A DNA stretch of 64,000 nucleotides from Methanothermobacter sp. (lineage in GTDB: Archaea > Methanobacteriota > Methanobacteria > Methanobacteriales > DSM-23052). Positions 1 to 11,101 of the stretch are shown here, in pieces. The position numbers and the translations under genes are program-made. The stretch is from the NCBI GenBank assembly GCA_030055615.1, contig JASFYN010000001.1, forward strand, positions 141,267-205,266. The letters are read 5' to 3'. The notes under the pieces were generated by a model. The model saw only the letters and a list, made by a program, of their open reading frames with translations, searched no databases and was not told the DNA's origin. Each line of letters begins with the position of its first letter. The stretch's first letter is position 1.

Positions 1-1070
<1,070 letters not shown>

Positions 1071-1073
1071 AGC

Positions 1074-1550
1074 ATGCCATACGAAGCTGAGATTCTAGTA
1101 GTGGGCTGTGGAAACATCCTATTTAAGGACGACGGCTTCGGCCCGGCAGTAATCCAAGCCCTTGAAGAACACTTCAAGGACAAGAAAATGCCAGATAACA
1201 TTCTATTCATAGATGCAGGTACCGGCGGCCCACATTATGTGTTCTCACTTCCCCACGAATCCTGGAGGAAGATAATAGTCGTGGACGTCGTGGAATTCGA
1301 CGCAGAACCCGGAACCTTGAGAAAATTTGATCTTGAAGAGATCCCAAAAGGATCCTATGAGAACATGCATTCATGGCCGGTGAACCAGCCCCTCCATGAA
1401 CTCAGCAAAAAAATCGAAGTGGTGGTAATAGGGTGTAAACCAAAGGAAATATCCGCCCCCTACGTGGAAATGGGCCTCACACCCCCAGTCGAGAAGGCCA
1501 TTCCCAAGGCGGTTAAGATGATTTTAAAAGAAATTGGGGTTTACCAATGA
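1074..1550 (+). CDS. frhD: F420 hydrogenase maturation endopeptidase FrhD
   Basis: This 158-residue protein belongs to the HycI/HyaD family of [NiFe]-hydrogenase maturation proteases, which clip the C-terminal tail of the large subunit once nickel is inserted. The N-terminal GCGN motif followed by DDGFGP, and the DAGTGG segment, are typical of the family and include the acidic residues that bind nickel in characterised members. The gene sits between frhA and frhG and overlaps the frhG start by ATGA, so translation is probably coupled. Its likely substrate is FrhA. Length is normal for the family. Confidence 0.94.
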   Translation: MPYEAEILVVGCGNILFKDDGFGPAVIQALEEHFKDKKMPDNILFIDAGTGGPHYVFSLPHESWRKIIVVDVVEFDAEPGTLRKFDLEEIPKGSYENMHSWPVNQPLHELSKKIEVVVIGCKPKEISAPYVEMGLTPPVEKAIPKAVKMILKEIGVYQ

Positions 1551-2359
1551 GCTTAATTGCCCGTATTAAAAGATTTTTAGGATTGGAGGCTAAACCTGAA
1601 AAGGAAGAAAAACCTGTTGAAGTTCCAAAAGAGGAGGTTGAGAAAGTGGCTGAAGAAGAAAAAGCAAAACCAAGAATAGGTTACATCCACCTAAGTGGGT
1701 GTACAGGAGATGCAATGTCGTTAACAGAAAATTACGACATCCTTGCAGATTTACTAACTGACATGGTAGAGATAGTTTACGGACATACCTTGGTGGATGT
1801 ATGGGAAATGCCCGAGATGGACCTCGCCCTAGTAGAAGGATCCGTATGCCTGCAAGATGAGCACAGCATAAAAGAATTGAAGGAGGTAAGAGAAAAAGCC
1901 AAACTAGTATGTGCATTTGGATCATGCGCTGCAACAGGCTGCTTCACAAGATATGCGAGAGGAGGCCAACAAGCACAACCAGCACACGAATCTTTCGTAC
2001 CCATATCATCTATAATAGATGTTGACTTGGCACTGCCAGGATGCCCACCCTCACCCGAGATCATAGCCAAAGCCGTTGTAGCACTTTTAAACGATGACAT
2101 GGACTACCTTAAACCTATGTTAGATCTTGCAGGCTATAATGAGGCTTGTGGATGCGACTTGCAGACCAAAATAGTTAACCAGGGCCTTTGCATAGGCTGT
2201 GGTACATGTGCCATGGCATGCCAGACCCGAGCCCTTGAAATGGTTAATGGAAGACCTGAACTCAACAATGACCGTTGCATAAAATGTGGAATATGCTACG
2301 TCCAATGCCCAAGGAGTTGGTGGCCAGAAGAACAGATAAGGAAGGAGTTAGGATTATAG
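1547..2359 (+). CDS. frhG: F420-reducing hydrogenase small FeS subunit FrhG
   Basis: FrhG wires electrons from the NiFe site of FrhA to the flavin of FrhB through three [4Fe-4S] clusters. The proximal-cluster ligands are visible in [14 protein letters not shown] and PGCPPSPE, and a C-terminal two-cluster ferredoxin module has [11 protein letters not shown] and [12 protein letters not shown]. The first 42 residues are a Lys/Glu-rich, probably flexible extension after a short amphipathic start ([13 protein letters not shown]). The protein is 270 residues. It overlaps frhD by four bases and is followed by frhB after a purine-rich ribosome binding site. Confidence 0.95.
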   Translation: MSLIARIKRFLGLEAKPEKEEKPVEVPKEEVEKVAEEEKAKPRIGYIHLSGCTGDAMSLTENYDILADLLTDMVEIVYGHTLVDVWEMPEMDLALVEGSVCLQDEHSIKELKEVREKAKLVCAFGSCAATGCFTRYARGGQQAQPAHESFVPISSIIDVDLALPGCPPSPEIIAKAVVALLNDDMDYLKPMLDLAGYNEACGCDLQTKIVNQGLCIGCGTCAMACQTRALEMVNGRPELNNDRCIKCGICYVQCPRSWWPEEQIRKELGL

Positions 2360-2372
2360 GGAGGCTGTGAAG

Positions 2373-3218
2373 ATGGTTTTAGGAAAATACAAAGAAGTAT
2401 TTGCTGCCCGATCAACTGATAAAGAGATTTTGAAGATTGCACAGGACGGTGGGATTGTAACAGGACTACTATCATATGCTCTCGATGAAAAGATAATTGA
2501 GGGTGCAGTGGTCGCTGGTCCAGGAGATGAATTCTGGAAACCAGAACCTATGGTTGCAATGACATCAGATGAGCTGAAAGCAGCTGCAGGCACAAAGTAC
2601 ACGTTCTCTCCAAATGTTTGGATGCTTAAAAAGGCTGTTAGACAATACGGTATAGAAAAACTAGGTACAGTGGGCATACCCTGCCAGTTAATGGGTATAA
2701 GGAAGATGCAAACATATCCATTCGGTGTCAGATTCCTCGCTGATAAGATAAAATTACTCATTGGAATATTCTGCATGGAGAACTTCTCGTACAGTTCATT
2801 ACAGACATTCATCTCTGAAAAGATGGGACTCAGCCTAGAACTAGTAGAGAAAATGGACATAGGTAAAGGAAAATTCTGGGTCTACACCCAGGATGATGTC
2901 TACACTCTACCACTTAAAGAAACCCATGGATATGAACAAGCCGGTTGCAAAGTATGCAATGATTATGTAGCTGAACTTGCAGATGTGTCAACAGGATCTG
3001 TAGGCACTCCCGACGGATGGTCTACCGTATTTCTAAGAACGGATACGGGGGAGTCAATATTCAAGGATGCGCTTGAAGCAGGTTTATTCGAGACCAAACC
3101 TATAGAAGAGGTTAAACCGGGCCTAGGATTGCTTGAAAAGTTGGCATCACAGAAAAAGGAAAAGGCAGAGAAGACTATTGCCGAGAGGAAGGAGATGGGG
3201 TTACCCACACCCTATTAA
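2373..3218 (+). CDS. frhB: F420-reducing hydrogenase flavoprotein subunit FrhB
   Basis: FrhB holds FAD and one [4Fe-4S] cluster and reduces coenzyme F420; the same fold occurs in the beta subunit of F420-dependent formate dehydrogenase. The family signatures [23 protein letters not shown] and the cluster region [15 protein letters not shown] are all visible. I chose the ATG at 2373 (281 residues) rather than the in-frame GTG six bases earlier, because GGGAGG at 2359-2364 is correctly spaced for the ATG and too close to the GTG. This is the last gene of the frh operon and is followed by a T-rich stretch. Confidence 0.95.
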   Translation: MVLGKYKEVFAARSTDKEILKIAQDGGIVTGLLSYALDEKIIEGAVVAGPGDEFWKPEPMVAMTSDELKAAAGTKYTFSPNVWMLKKAVRQYGIEKLGTVGIPCQLMGIRKMQTYPFGVRFLADKIKLLIGIFCMENFSYSSLQTFISEKMGLSLELVEKMDIGKGKFWVYTQDDVYTLPLKETHGYEQAGCKVCNDYVAELADVSTGSVGTPDGWSTVFLRTDTGESIFKDALEAGLFETKPIEEVKPGLGLLEKLASQKKEKAEKTIAERKEMGLPTPY

Positions 3219-3246
3219 TCCTCTTATTCTTTTTTTATTTTAGAGC
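3219..3246 (+). terminator. T-rich stretch after the frh operon
   Basis: Directly after the frhB stop the sequence becomes T-rich, with a run of seven T at about 3232-3238 followed by ATTTTA. Archaeal RNA polymerase commonly terminates at oligo-T tracts, and here the frh operon meets an oppositely oriented gene, so termination is expected. No strong hairpin was seen. Confidence 0.5.
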
Positions 3247-3486
3247 CTATATTTTTGGCAGTATCTTCATTATAGAGGGTAATATGACTATTAAAAGTAT
3301 CATATAGATTATACCTATGATTATCCCTGCAATGGCTAGATATTTTCCATTTAGCTCCTTTTCCTTGATTTCTCTGAGGGCTAGTATGCCGAATATTATT
3401 GCTAATATTGCCTTCTCTGCTCCAAGAAGCTGTATGAAAGCGCATATTCCAATAGCTATACTTGCAATGGCAAAATTACTCCTCAT
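3247..3486 (-). CDS. Small two-helix membrane protein, DUF4190-like
   Basis: This 79-residue protein has two hydrophobic helices (roughly residues 5-35 and 48-75) joined by a short charged loop, REIKEKELNGKYLA. That loop, with an Ala/Gly-rich first helix and a Gly-Ile-rich second helix, is the pattern of DUF4190 proteins, whose function is unknown. It overlaps the stop of the upstream macro-domain gene by four bases (ATGA), so it is probably translated as the last cistron of that unit. The family call rests on pattern only. Confidence 0.65.
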   Translation of the reverse strand: MRSNFAIASIAIGICAFIQLLGAEKAILAIIFGILALREIKEKELNGKYLAIAGIIIGIIYMILLIVILPSIMKILPKI

Positions 3487-4025
3487 ATCAACTCACCTCT
3501 ACTTAAAAGATTTTTCATAGCATTTTTAAATGCCTCGTACATTTCTTGGTTATATGCTATGAATAGTATTTTCTCTATTTCTTCAGGGGATTCTTTTACG
3601 GCTTCTATCATGGCTTGGGCTGCTTTGTCTTTTGGCACTCTACCGACACCTGTGCCCATACCAGGAAAGGCTATTGATGAAATTTTAAGTTCAGACGCCT
3701 TTTTTAGGGCTGCAAGTGTCGCTTTCTTTATTGCTCTTATATTTGATGGTTGTGCAGGCTCTTCCATTGTAGGTGCATGTATAACATACTTTGCCTTTAA
3801 TTTCCCTGCGGTTGTTGCTATGGCCTCACCTACTGGTATGGGCGCCTTTGAAATCGCTTCTTTTTCTATATCAGCTCCTCCTTTCTCTTTTATTGATAGG
3901 GCCACGCCTCCACCCATTAGACCATAAGAATTCGCAGGGTTAACTATAGCATCAACTTTGATGTTAGTAATATCACCCTTTTTTACTTGGATTTTATTTT
4001 CTTTGTATTGCAAAGTCCTTAACAC
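3483..4025 (-). CDS. Macro-domain protein (ADP-ribose binding/processing)
   Basis: The 180-residue protein is a single macro domain. Its diagnostic stretches are GDITNIKVDAIVN, the NPANSYGLMGGGVA loop, HAPTM, and AFPGMGTGVG, which together form the ADP-ribose pocket. Such proteins remove or bind ADP-ribose, or process ADP-ribose-1''-phosphate; which of these applies cannot be told from sequence. The annotated start is a GTG that overlaps the upstream methyltransferase by 32 bases; a TTG twelve bases further in is an alternative. It lies between a SAM methyltransferase and a small membrane protein on the same strand. Confidence 0.88.
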   Translation of the reverse strand: MLRTLQYKENKIQVKKGDITNIKVDAIVNPANSYGLMGGGVALSIKEKGGADIEKEAISKAPIPVGEAIATTAGKLKAKYVIHAPTMEEPAQPSNIRAIKKATLAALKKASELKISSIAFPGMGTGVGRVPKDKAAQAMIEAVKESPEEIEKILFIAYNQEMYEAFKNAMKNLLSRGELI

Positions 4026-4779
4026 TCCTTTTGGGTAATTTATTGGCCATTATTACTAATCCAAAACCTCGATCGCTATTAATGAACAAGTTGTCGAATT
4101 TGAAAAGATTTTTTAGTATGGGTGCGCTCATTTTTTTCATCCGCCTTAATAGAGTTGGCAGGGTTTGTGGGACGTTGCTTTTGTCCTCCTTTATGGTCTT
4201 TTTTTGCATTTTTTCCTCAATTTTTAAATAGGTTCCTAGGAATAATCTGATGAATGGGAAACCGTAGCATAGTATCCTTGTAGGTTTTAGATTTGCCTTT
4301 TTCAATTTATTTTTGATTTCGTCCTTGGAGTATCTTCTAAGGTGGCCGGCTTGCTCGTCTCTTATGTTCCAAAGCTTTTCATTGTGGGGTACGCTGATTA
4401 ATAGAACTCCATCATCTTTTAACCATGAATTGATCAATTTTAATAACTTTAAATCTTCATATAAGTGTTCTAGCATTTCAAAACAGATTATAAGATCATA
4501 TTTTTTCCCTGGTCGGAATTTTAACGCGTTTATATTATGTAGTTTGACTTTTGGATGATTTTCCATTTTCTCAATTTTTTTTCGGGTCATCTGGATTGAA
4601 TTTCTTGAAATATCAACAGCATCAACTTCATATCCTCTCTGAAGCAAATCCACTGTATAATATCCATACCCACAACCTAAATCTAATGCTACTTTACCAT
4701 TCACATTCTTTTCAATGTCGTCTAAAAGATCATCAATTAGACCTTTAAGATAGAGGCCTACTGGCCCTTCTAAGATCAT
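3994..4779 (-). CDS. Class I SAM-dependent methyltransferase
   Basis: This is a 261-residue Rossmann-fold methyltransferase. Motif I is LDLGCGYGYYTVDLL, the acidic residue that binds the SAM ribose is in VDAVDIS, and motif IV is DLIICFEMLEHL, giving a UbiG/Coq3-like core. The C-terminal third contains a hydrophobic GFPFIRLFLGTYLKIEE segment, perhaps for membrane or lipid-like substrate contact. The ATG at 4779 is preferred over an upstream TTG because GGGGGTGA precedes it at good spacing. The substrate is unknown. The gene overlaps the downstream macro-domain gene. Confidence 0.85.
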   Translation of the reverse strand: MILEGPVGLYLKGLIDDLLDDIEKNVNGKVALDLGCGYGYYTVDLLQRGYEVDAVDISRNSIQMTRKKIEKMENHPKVKLHNINALKFRPGKKYDLIICFEMLEHLYEDLKLLKLINSWLKDDGVLLISVPHNEKLWNIRDEQAGHLRRYSKDEIKNKLKKANLKPTRILCYGFPFIRLFLGTYLKIEEKMQKKTIKEDKSNVPQTLPTLLRRMKKMSAPILKNLFKFDNLFINSDRGFGLVIMANKLPKRSVKDFAIQRK

Positions 4780-4901
4780 AGAATTCACCCCCAATTTTAG
4801 AGAAGAGGATTGAACCCCCCAAACATGATGTGAAAAAAATCTTCTATATCTTATTCCTTTCTGCGAAAATGGTATATAAAGTTTTGGCGAGAAAATAGTT
4901 T

Positions 4902-5801
4902 TTATTCAGTTATAACTTGGCAGCTGTCTTTTTCAACGATTATTGTATGTTCTGCTTGTGATACCCATGCGCCACTCTTTTCTCGGAGTACGTGGTATGG
5001 ATAGATCGCCCGTGATTGTATTAATAGTCTCATGGAAGCGTTAAGTCTCTTAGGGTCGAAATGTTCTGTTAGCCACCTTTGGGCGAATGGTAAACTTTTG
5101 TATTCTTGTTTTATCTTTTTGAGAACATTTCTTGCATGGGCTATTCTGAGGGGTCTATCCCTTAAGAATCTGAAAATATATGTTTGAGGCATGTCGGTTA
5201 CATATCCAATGCCGTCTGTTGCGAATGGTTCGATGGCGAGAACATCTCCTTCTTCGAGTTTATGGGTATTTTTCTCGTTAATATTAGGTACTGATAACCC
5301 TGAATGTAGTATCCATCTATCCATACTATGACCGGTGAGGTTGGCTACTGGTTTGAAACCGAAATCATTTATGGTGTCTTGGATGATCTTCCCTATTTTT
5401 TCAAGTTCTACACCAGCTTTTATTATGCTTATAGCATTTTCAAGGGCGCTCTGGGACGCTTCGATCATTTTCAAGTTTTTTTCGAAATTTTTATCATGAT
5501 CTCCTACGAGGATGCTTATGGCGGTGTCGGCTATATAACCATTTACATGCGCGCCCATATCTAATTTTACAAGGTCCCCACGTTTAATCAAGGTTTTGTC
5601 GTTGGCTGGGGAAGTGTAATGTGCTGTTATATCATTTATTGAAACATTACAGGGGAACGCTGGTCTAGCCCCTTCTTTTATGATATTATCTTCAACGAAA
5701 TTTACAAGTTCTATAACTGGTAGATCTTCCTGCACGAGTTTGAAGGCTTTCTTCCGGATCTTTGATAGTATTTTCCCAGCTTTTCTGTATTCTTCTTCCA
5801 T
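4902..5801 (-). CDS. map: Methionine aminopeptidase, type II
   Basis: The enzyme removes the initiator methionine from new proteins. The dinuclear metal ligands are recognisable: Asp in [16 protein letters not shown] (two Asp), His in [10 protein letters not shown], Glu in AIEPFATDG, and the last Glu in TIIVEKD. The long insertion between the last two marks the type II form found in archaea and eukaryotes. Length is about 299 residues from the ATG at 5801, preferred over a GTG nine bases upstream. The gene appears monocistronic. Confidence 0.94.
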   Translation of the reverse strand: MEEEYRKAGKILSKIRKKAFKLVQEDLPVIELVNFVEDNIIKEGARPAFPCNVSINDITAHYTSPANDKTLIKRGDLVKLDMGAHVNGYIADTAISILVGDHDKNFEKNLKMIEASQSALENAISIIKAGVELEKIGKIIQDTINDFGFKPVANLTGHSMDRWILHSGLSVPNINEKNTHKLEEGDVLAIEPFATDGIGYVTDMPQTYIFRFLRDRPLRIAHARNVLKKIKQEYKSLPFAQRWLTEHFDPKRLNASMRLLIQSRAIYPYHVLREKSGAWVSQAEHTIIVEKDSCQVITE

Positions 5802-5890
5802 GATGATCACATGTTATGGTCAATAGTGAAATTTTAATCTTATAAACCTATATATATCGTTAGTTAAAAGAATATATGTGAGGGAGTGGT

Positions 5891-6316
5891 ATGGCTACAG
5901 GTAGTATTATAATACCCCAGAATTTAATGATTTTGATTTTGGCTTTCATAGCATTTGTAGCTATAGTTATAATTGCCATCCAATGGAGGAAGGTCAGGGA
6001 AGTGCAGAATAATGTTCTATTGCTTGAGAAGGAGATAGAACTCAGGAAAATTTCACTTGTTGAAAAGGATCTTGAATCTAAGCGTTTAATGGAGACAACA
6101 ATACCCCTTCCAAAGGAGCAGCAGGAGAAATTAGCGAAGATAAGAAAAGATACCAAGAATATAATGCAAAGAATAGGATATCTTCACAGTGAAATAAGTG
6201 AAAGATTAGCTAGACTAGAAGCCCAAACAGAATTCAGAAAACTCGAAGAAATGCTAAAAGACATAGAAAAAAAGGAAAAAGAGATGGATAAAATTTTGAA
6301 AAAGGTGAGGGATTAG
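5891..6316 (+). CDS. Single-pass membrane protein with coiled coil, unknown function
   Basis: I do not recognise the family. The 141-residue protein has one strong N-terminal transmembrane helix (about residues 12-34), followed by roughly 100 residues rich in Glu, Lys and Leu with heptad character, so a signal-anchor with a coiled-coil cytoplasmic rod is likely. A ribosome binding site GAGGGAG precedes the ATG, and a TATA-like TATATATAT lies about 40 bases further upstream. The next gene starts two bases after the stop and has the same architecture, so the two probably act as a pair. Confidence 0.7.
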   Translation: MATGSIIIPQNLMILILAFIAFVAIVIIAIQWRKVREVQNNVLLLEKEIELRKISLVEKDLESKRLMETTIPLPKEQQEKLAKIRKDTKNIMQRIGYLHSEISERLARLEAQTEFRKLEEMLKDIEKKEKEMDKILKKVRD

Positions 6317-6317
6317 T

Positions 6318-6782
6318 ATGAGCGCATTAGAACTTTTAGCTATACTCATACTCGCAGGGGCTATAATAGTCTTATTATATTATTATCTCATGGAATCCAG
6401 TAATTTTAAGACACGCCTAAGATCCCGTGTTTATAATATGGGGGAAAAACTTACTGAAGAGGAAGGTGGACGCATGAGCGTAAGCGAAAAAGTATCCGAT
6501 GTGAGCGACAGGATAATACACAAAGTAAGAGAAGTGCCCATCAGCACAGATATAATATCAAGTAAAATAGACGCTTTCCTAGAAGAAAAAAGCGACGAAC
6601 TAATAAAAGACTGGGAATTAGCCACAAAAGATGACATAAAAACTTTACAAAGCAGATTAGACCTAGTATCACGTAATATAAGCGAATTAGAACAGAGATT
6701 CAATGAATATAGAGGTTATACTAATAAAAAACTCGAATCACTAGATAAAAGAGTTAAAAAATTAGAAGATAAAATAAAGTGA
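6318..6782 (+). CDS. Single-pass membrane protein with coiled coil, partner of the preceding gene
   Basis: This 154-residue protein repeats the architecture of its neighbour: a transmembrane helix at residues 4-25, a charged linker, and a C-terminal coiled coil (IKTLQSRLDLVSRNISELEQ and onward to EDKIK). No enzymatic motif is visible. The two-base gap between the genes implies co-transcription and perhaps hetero-oligomer formation. The coiled-coil ends in a run of alternating Lys and hydrophobic residues right up to the stop. Function is unknown. Confidence 0.7.
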   Translation: MSALELLAILILAGAIIVLLYYYLMESSNFKTRLRSRVYNMGEKLTEEEGGRMSVSEKVSDVSDRIIHKVREVPISTDIISSKIDAFLEEKSDELIKDWELATKDDIKTLQSRLDLVSRNISELEQRFNEYRGYTNKKLESLDKRVKKLEDKIK

Positions 6783-7131
6783 ATCACACACTTTCACAAA
6801 ATAACCCCCCACCTTAACACAAAATTGGGGAGACTAACCCCATCCACACAAATTTATACAGGTAAATCGCCACAACCTGTAGAGCACCCCCAAAATTCAA
6901 CCAAAACACTTTAAACAAAAAAATCCCATTTTTAGTATGCGAACTTTTGTGAATAATAAATTCTAAAAACCACTCCCTCATAAAATTGACCCCACCTCAA
7001 GATAGAAGAGTTCATTCACCAAAAAATAAGGTTATTCCACTCTATGGGACCCTACACTAATAAAATTAAATCTTCCCAGAAAATCGTTAAATGATCGATA
7101 AATAAGATCCGAAGAAATGTTAGGGGAAAGA
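6783..7131. other. Non-coding A/C-rich stretch with two small hairpins
   Basis: About 350 bases without a credible gene. The plus strand is poor in G and rich in A and C. Two short inverted repeats are visible: TGGGG/CCCCA at 6826-6842 with a 7-base loop, which could terminate the preceding operon, and TACAGGT/ACCTGTA at 6857-6881 with an 11-base loop. I see no box C/D signature or start codon with a ribosome binding site. Confidence 0.4.
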
Positions 7132-7139
7132 TTTATATA
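7132..7139 (+). promoter_or_regulatory. TATA box of tRNA-Met/RNase P RNA unit
   Basis: TTTATATA is preceded by the purine-rich GGGGAAAGA, matching an archaeal BRE plus TATA box. Its centre lies about 28 bases before the tRNA 5' end, so transcription should begin almost at the tRNA. Confidence 0.65.
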
Positions 7140-7163
7140 ATGTTATTATATAATCTATTATTT

Positions 7164-7238
<75 letters not shown>

Positions 7239-7254
7239 TCAAATACTATTCTTT

Positions 7255-7588
7255 GATGGAGTAAGCCGAAGGGCAGCTACCGGCCCCCATCACATATTCA
7301 TTGTGTGGGGGCTGAGGAAACTCCCCCCATCATACAGGATCCACGGTGCCGCAAGGCATCAGCCGAGAGGCTGGGCTCTGGAGCAGAAACGACACGTCCC
7401 CCATTGGATGATAATGAGACCCCACACCAAATTAAAGGGGTTGATTGACAGTGGGGGGATCGGTGAAACGGCCAACCCGTGGGATGCAAGGGCAAATACT
7501 GCCAATGAGTACTGTACGAGGCAGAGGTGGCCCGCATAGATGAATGCTGCCATGAACAGAAGGGGGGTTACTCTCGGCATGCTCCATC
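7255..7588 (+). ncRNA. rnpB: RNase P RNA (archaeal type A)
   Basis: RNase P RNA is the catalytic core of the enzyme that matures tRNA 5' ends. The ends pair as helix P1 (GATGGAG at 7255-7261 with CTCCATC at 7582-7588). Conserved core elements follow in order: GGGGGCTGAGGAAACTCCCCCC (CR-I type), GCCGAGAGGC, GGTGAAACGGCC, a GAGGCAGAGGTGGCCCGC stretch and GAACAGAAGGGGGGTTA (CR-V). The total of about 334 bases fits the group. The 3' arm of P1 ends on the first base of the dnaJ stop codon on the other strand. The two short reading frames across this region are incidental. Confidence 0.9.
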
Positions 7589-8712
7589 TAATATATTATA
7601 GCATCCTTCATCCTCTGGAACAGACCCTTTTCTTTTTTGATCTCGTCACCGCTAATCCTTGCAAATTCTCTTAAAAGTTCTTTTTGTCTCTTATTCAGCT
7701 TTTGTGGTGTTACAACCCTCACTTTCACATATAAGTTCCCACGGCCCTCCCAGTTGATATGAGGCATCCCATAACCTTTTATACGGAACGTGGTTCCGGT
7801 TTGGGTTCCTGGGGGTATTTTAAGTTTGATTGGTTTTTCCATGGTTGGGATTTCTACTATATCTCCTAGAGCTGCTTGGACGAAACTTATTGGTTTTTCA
7901 AAATAGAGGTTAGCTCCTTTCCTTTCAAATAATTTGTGCGGTTTTATTTTTATCGTCACGTAAAGGTCGCCTGGGGGCCCGCCCTTTGGGCCCATTTCAC
8001 CTTCTCCTGGAATCCTTAACCTTGAGCCGTCCTCGACTCCTGGAGGTATCCTTATATGGATCGTGCTCGTCTTTTTAACCGTTCCTGTACCTTTACAGTT
8101 GTTGCATTGTTTTTCAATGATTCTACCTTCCCCATTACAATCTGGACAAGTTGTTATGTTCATTATTTGACCTAGAAGAGTTCTTTGCACTTTTCTTACC
8201 TGTCCTGTGCCATTACAAGTGGTGCATGTCCTTGTGCTGCTGCCAGGTTCTGCCCTTGACCCATTACAAACAGGACATTTTCTTGTATGTGGAACTTTTA
8301 TATCGGTTTCCAAGCCATTGTATGCATCTTCTAGTGTTATTTCGAGTCTGTAATTTATGTCAGCACCCCTTTGTGGACCTCGTCTCCTGCCGAAGCCGAA
8401 GATGTCGAATATGCTGCTGAAATCAAAGTCCAGGTCTCTGAATACGTCTTCGAAGTTTATGTTTCTGAATATGTCTTCTTGTGTGAATCCTTCCATTCCA
8501 GCGTGGCCGAATTGGTCGTATCTTTGTCTTTTCTCATCATCAGATAATACCGCGTAGGCTTCGCTGATTTCTTTGAACTTTTCAGCAGCATTGGGGTCGT
8601 CGCTAACGTCTGGATGATATTTCCTCGCTAGTCTCCTATAGGCTCTTTTTATATCTTTTTTACTGGCGTTTCTATCAACGCCTAATATTTCATAATAATC
8701 CTTTTTTGGCAT
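7588..8712 (-). CDS. dnaJ: Chaperone DnaJ (Hsp40)
   Basis: DnaJ delivers unfolded proteins to DnaK and stimulates its ATPase. The 374-residue protein has a J domain with the HPD motif at residues 33-35, a Phe/Gly-rich linker, a zinc-binding domain with four Cys pairs ([32 protein letters not shown]) and C-terminal substrate-binding domains. It is the last gene of a grpE-dnaK-dnaJ operon. Its stop codon abuts the 3' end of the RNase P RNA gene coming from the other side. DnaK systems in archaea derive from bacteria by old transfer. Confidence 0.96.
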   Translation of the reverse strand: MPKKDYYEILGVDRNASKKDIKRAYRRLARKYHPDVSDDPNAAEKFKEISEAYAVLSDDEKRQRYDQFGHAGMEGFTQEDIFRNINFEDVFRDLDFDFSSIFDIFGFGRRRGPQRGADINYRLEITLEDAYNGLETDIKVPHTRKCPVCNGSRAEPGSSTRTCTTCNGTGQVRKVQRTLLGQIMNITTCPDCNGEGRIIEKQCNNCKGTGTVKKTSTIHIRIPPGVEDGSRLRIPGEGEMGPKGGPPGDLYVTIKIKPHKLFERKGANLYFEKPISFVQAALGDIVEIPTMEKPIKLKIPPGTQTGTTFRIKGYGMPHINWEGRGNLYVKVRVVTPQKLNKRQKELLREFARISGDEIKKEKGLFQRMKDAIIY

Positions 8713-8742
8713 AGGTTCACCAAAAAAAATTTGGGGGGTAGG

Positions 8743-10557
8743 TTAATCTTTTACTTCGTAATCTGCGTCGATTGTATCATTTGAGTCACTGCCTTCTTGT
8801 TGCACTTGTTGGTATATTGTTGCACCGATCTCTTGGACAGCCTTTGTGAGTTCTTCTGTCTTTGATTTTATCTTTGTTATGTCATCCCCTTTGAGTTCTT
8901 CTTTTAATTCTTCGATTAATTTTTTGATTTTTTCCTTTTTGTCGGAGGGTATTTTCTCTGATAGTTCATCTAGGGTTTTTTCTGCTGTGTATATCATGGA
9001 GTCTGCATTATTTCGGATTTCAACTTCTTTCTGCCTTTTACGGTCTTCTTCAGCATATTTTTTGGCTTCTTCGATCTTCTTTTTTATTTCCTCTTCTGAT
9101 AGTTTATGTGGTGCTGTTATTTTCATGGCTTGTTCTTTTCCTGTTCCAAGATCTTTTGCTGACACGTTTAGTATTCCGTTGGCGTCAATGTCAAATGTTA
9201 CTTCTATTTGTGGCACTCCTCTTGGCGCTGGTGGTATTCCTACTAGTTGGAATCTGCCAAGGCTTATGTTGTCCTTTGCCATTGGCCTTTCACCTTGTAG
9301 TACGTGTATGTCTACTGCTGTTTGGTTGTCGGCTGCGGTTGTGAATATTTGGCTCTTTCGTGTGGGTATTGTAGTGTTTCTTTCGATTAGTTTAGTGAAT
9401 ATGCCCCCTTGTGTTTCGATTCCAAGGGATAATGGTGTCACGTCTAATAGTACAATATCTTTTATTTCACCTGCGAGCACGCCACCTTGTATGGCTGCTC
9501 CCATTGCCACACATTCCATTGGGTCGATTCCCCGCTCGACTGGTTTGCCCATGAAGTCTTCGACGAATTTTTGGACGATTGGCATCCTCGTGGGCCCGCC
9601 TACAAGTATTATCTTGTCGATGTCTTCTTTACCCATTTTAGCATCTTTTAGTGCTTGTTCCATTGGCCCTGCACATTTTCGGACGATTGGATCTACTAGT
9701 TCTTCTAATTTTGCCCTTGTTAGGGTATGTATGAGGTGTTTGGGGCCGCTAGAGTCTGCTGTTATGTATGGTAGGTTTATTTCGGTTTGTACTGTTGATG
9801 ATAGTTCTATCTTGGCTTTTTCGGCGGCTTCTCTCAGTCTTTGGACTGCGTTGTCGTCTTCCATTATGTCTATTCCCGTTTCTTTTTTGAATTCTTCTGC
9901 TAAGTAGTTCATGATGGCGTTGTCCATGTCTGTTCCGCCGAGTTGTGTGTCTCCACTTGTGGATTGTACTTCGAATACTCCTCCCCCGAATTCCATTATT
10001 GTTACGTCTAGTGTTCCTCCTCCAAAGTCGAATACCATTATGCCAAGTTCTTCGTCTTCTTTATCTAGTCCGTAGGCTAGGCTTGCGGCTGTTGGTTCGT
10101 TCACTAATCTAACTACGTCCAATCCAGCGATTGTGCCAGCGTCTTTTGTTGCTGTTCTTTGGTTGTCGTTGAAGTAGGCTGGGACGGTTATAACTGCTTT
10201 TTCCACTTTTTCTCCTAAGAATGCTTCAGCGTCTTTTTTTATTTTTTGTAGTATGAATGCTGATATTTCTTGTGGTGTGAATTCTTTGTCTTGGATTTTT
10301 ATTTTCCTATTGGTGCCCATGCTCCTTTTGATGGCTGTGATTGTGTTTTCTGGGTTTGTGATTGCCTGTCTTCTGGCTGGTTCTCCTACTAGCATTTGTC
10401 CGTCTTCTGTGAATGCGACAATACTTGGGAATGTTTTACCATATAGTGATGCGCCTTCTGCACTTGGTATCATTGTGGGTTTACCGCCTAGGAGTACTGC
10501 TGCGGCAGAGTTGCTTGTCCCAAGGTCTATTCCTATGATTTTTTCCTTTTTCGCCAC
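8743..10557 (-). CDS. dnaK: Chaperone DnaK (Hsp70)
   Basis: This is a 604-residue Hsp70. The phosphate-binding loop [24 protein letters not shown], the [11 protein letters not shown] connect motif and [11 protein letters not shown] define the ATPase domain. The substrate domain begins near [13 protein letters not shown], and a helical lid is followed by a short acidic tail ending EVKD. It lacks the roughly 25-residue insertion near the N-terminus found in Gram-negative bacterial Hsp70, which is usual for methanogens. It sits between grpE and dnaJ. Confidence 0.97.
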   Translation of the reverse strand: MAKKEKIIGIDLGTSNSAAAVLLGGKPTMIPSAEGASLYGKTFPSIVAFTEDGQMLVGEPARRQAITNPENTITAIKRSMGTNRKIKIQDKEFTPQEISAFILQKIKKDAEAFLGEKVEKAVITVPAYFNDNQRTATKDAGTIAGLDVVRLVNEPTAASLAYGLDKEDEELGIMVFDFGGGTLDVTIMEFGGGVFEVQSTSGDTQLGGTDMDNAIMNYLAEEFKKETGIDIMEDDNAVQRLREAAEKAKIELSSTVQTEINLPYITADSSGPKHLIHTLTRAKLEELVDPIVRKCAGPMEQALKDAKMGKEDIDKIILVGGPTRMPIVQKFVEDFMGKPVERGIDPMECVAMGAAIQGGVLAGEIKDIVLLDVTPLSLGIETQGGIFTKLIERNTTIPTRKSQIFTTAADNQTAVDIHVLQGERPMAKDNISLGRFQLVGIPPAPRGVPQIEVTFDIDANGILNVSAKDLGTGKEQAMKITAPHKLSEEEIKKKIEEAKKYAEEDRKRQKEVEIRNNADSMIYTAEKTLDELSEKIPSDKKEKIKKLIEELKEELKGDDITKIKSKTEELTKAVQEIGATIYQQVQQEGSDSNDTIDADYEVKD

Positions 10558-10568
10558 TTAATCACCCC

Positions 10569-11084
10569 TTAGTCCTTTTTACATACTTTTACGAGGGATG
10601 GTTTTATTATCTTGTCCTTTAGCATGTAACCTCTTGATATTTCTTCGATTATTTCTCCGTTTTTGTATTTTTCATGGTTTTCTACTTGGATTGCTTCATG
10701 TTTGAATGGGTCGAATTTTTCTCCTTTAGTGGGTATTCTTTGTAGGCCTTCTTTTTCTAGGATGTTGTTGAATTTTCTGTAGATGAGATTTAGACCATCT
10801 TCGAAGTCTTTGGGACTTTTGCAGTTGTCCATGGCTCGTTCCATGTCCTCTAGCACGTCTACTAGTTTTAGTATGAGTTTTTCATTGGCGTATTCTATTA
10901 TCTGGGTTTCTTGTTTTTCTCTTTGTTTTTTATAATTTTCAAAGTCGGCTTGTAATCTTTGCAAATGTGAAATATGTTCTTCTATTTCATCTTCCTTTTT
11001 TGATAATTCTTTTTTGAGTTCTTTTAATCTTTTTGTGCATTTTTCAAGTTCTTTTTCACTTTTTTTCTTTTTCTGTTTTGGCAT
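10569..11084 (-). CDS. grpE: Nucleotide exchange factor GrpE
   Basis: GrpE releases ADP from DnaK. The 171-residue protein has a Lys-rich start, a long N-terminal coiled coil (about residues 8-70) with the family signature ADFENYKKQREKQ, and a C-terminal beta domain with GEKFDPFKHEAI and EEISRGYMLKDKIIKPSLVKV. It is the first gene of the chaperone operon. Its promoter lies in the intergenic region shared with a divergent regulator gene, which contains three copies of a 16-base repeat. Confidence 0.94.
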   Translation of the reverse strand: MPKQKKKKSEKELEKCTKRLKELKKELSKKEDEIEEHISHLQRLQADFENYKKQREKQETQIIEYANEKLILKLVDVLEDMERAMDNCKSPKDFEDGLNLIYRKFNNILEKEGLQRIPTKGEKFDPFKHEAIQVENHEKYKNGEIIEEISRGYMLKDKIIKPSLVKVCKKD

Positions 11085-11101
11085 TGGGTCACCCTATTAA
11101 A

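Noticed and set aside
7298-7580. Three short frames overlapping 7298-7580.
   Set aside because: They lie inside the RNase P RNA, whose conserved core and P1 helix explain the sequence.
8846-9907. A 353-residue open frame on the plus strand across dnaK.
   Set aside because: It is the mirror of the dnaK reading frame, Ser-rich and without a ribosome binding site; long antisense frames across dnaK are a known artefact.
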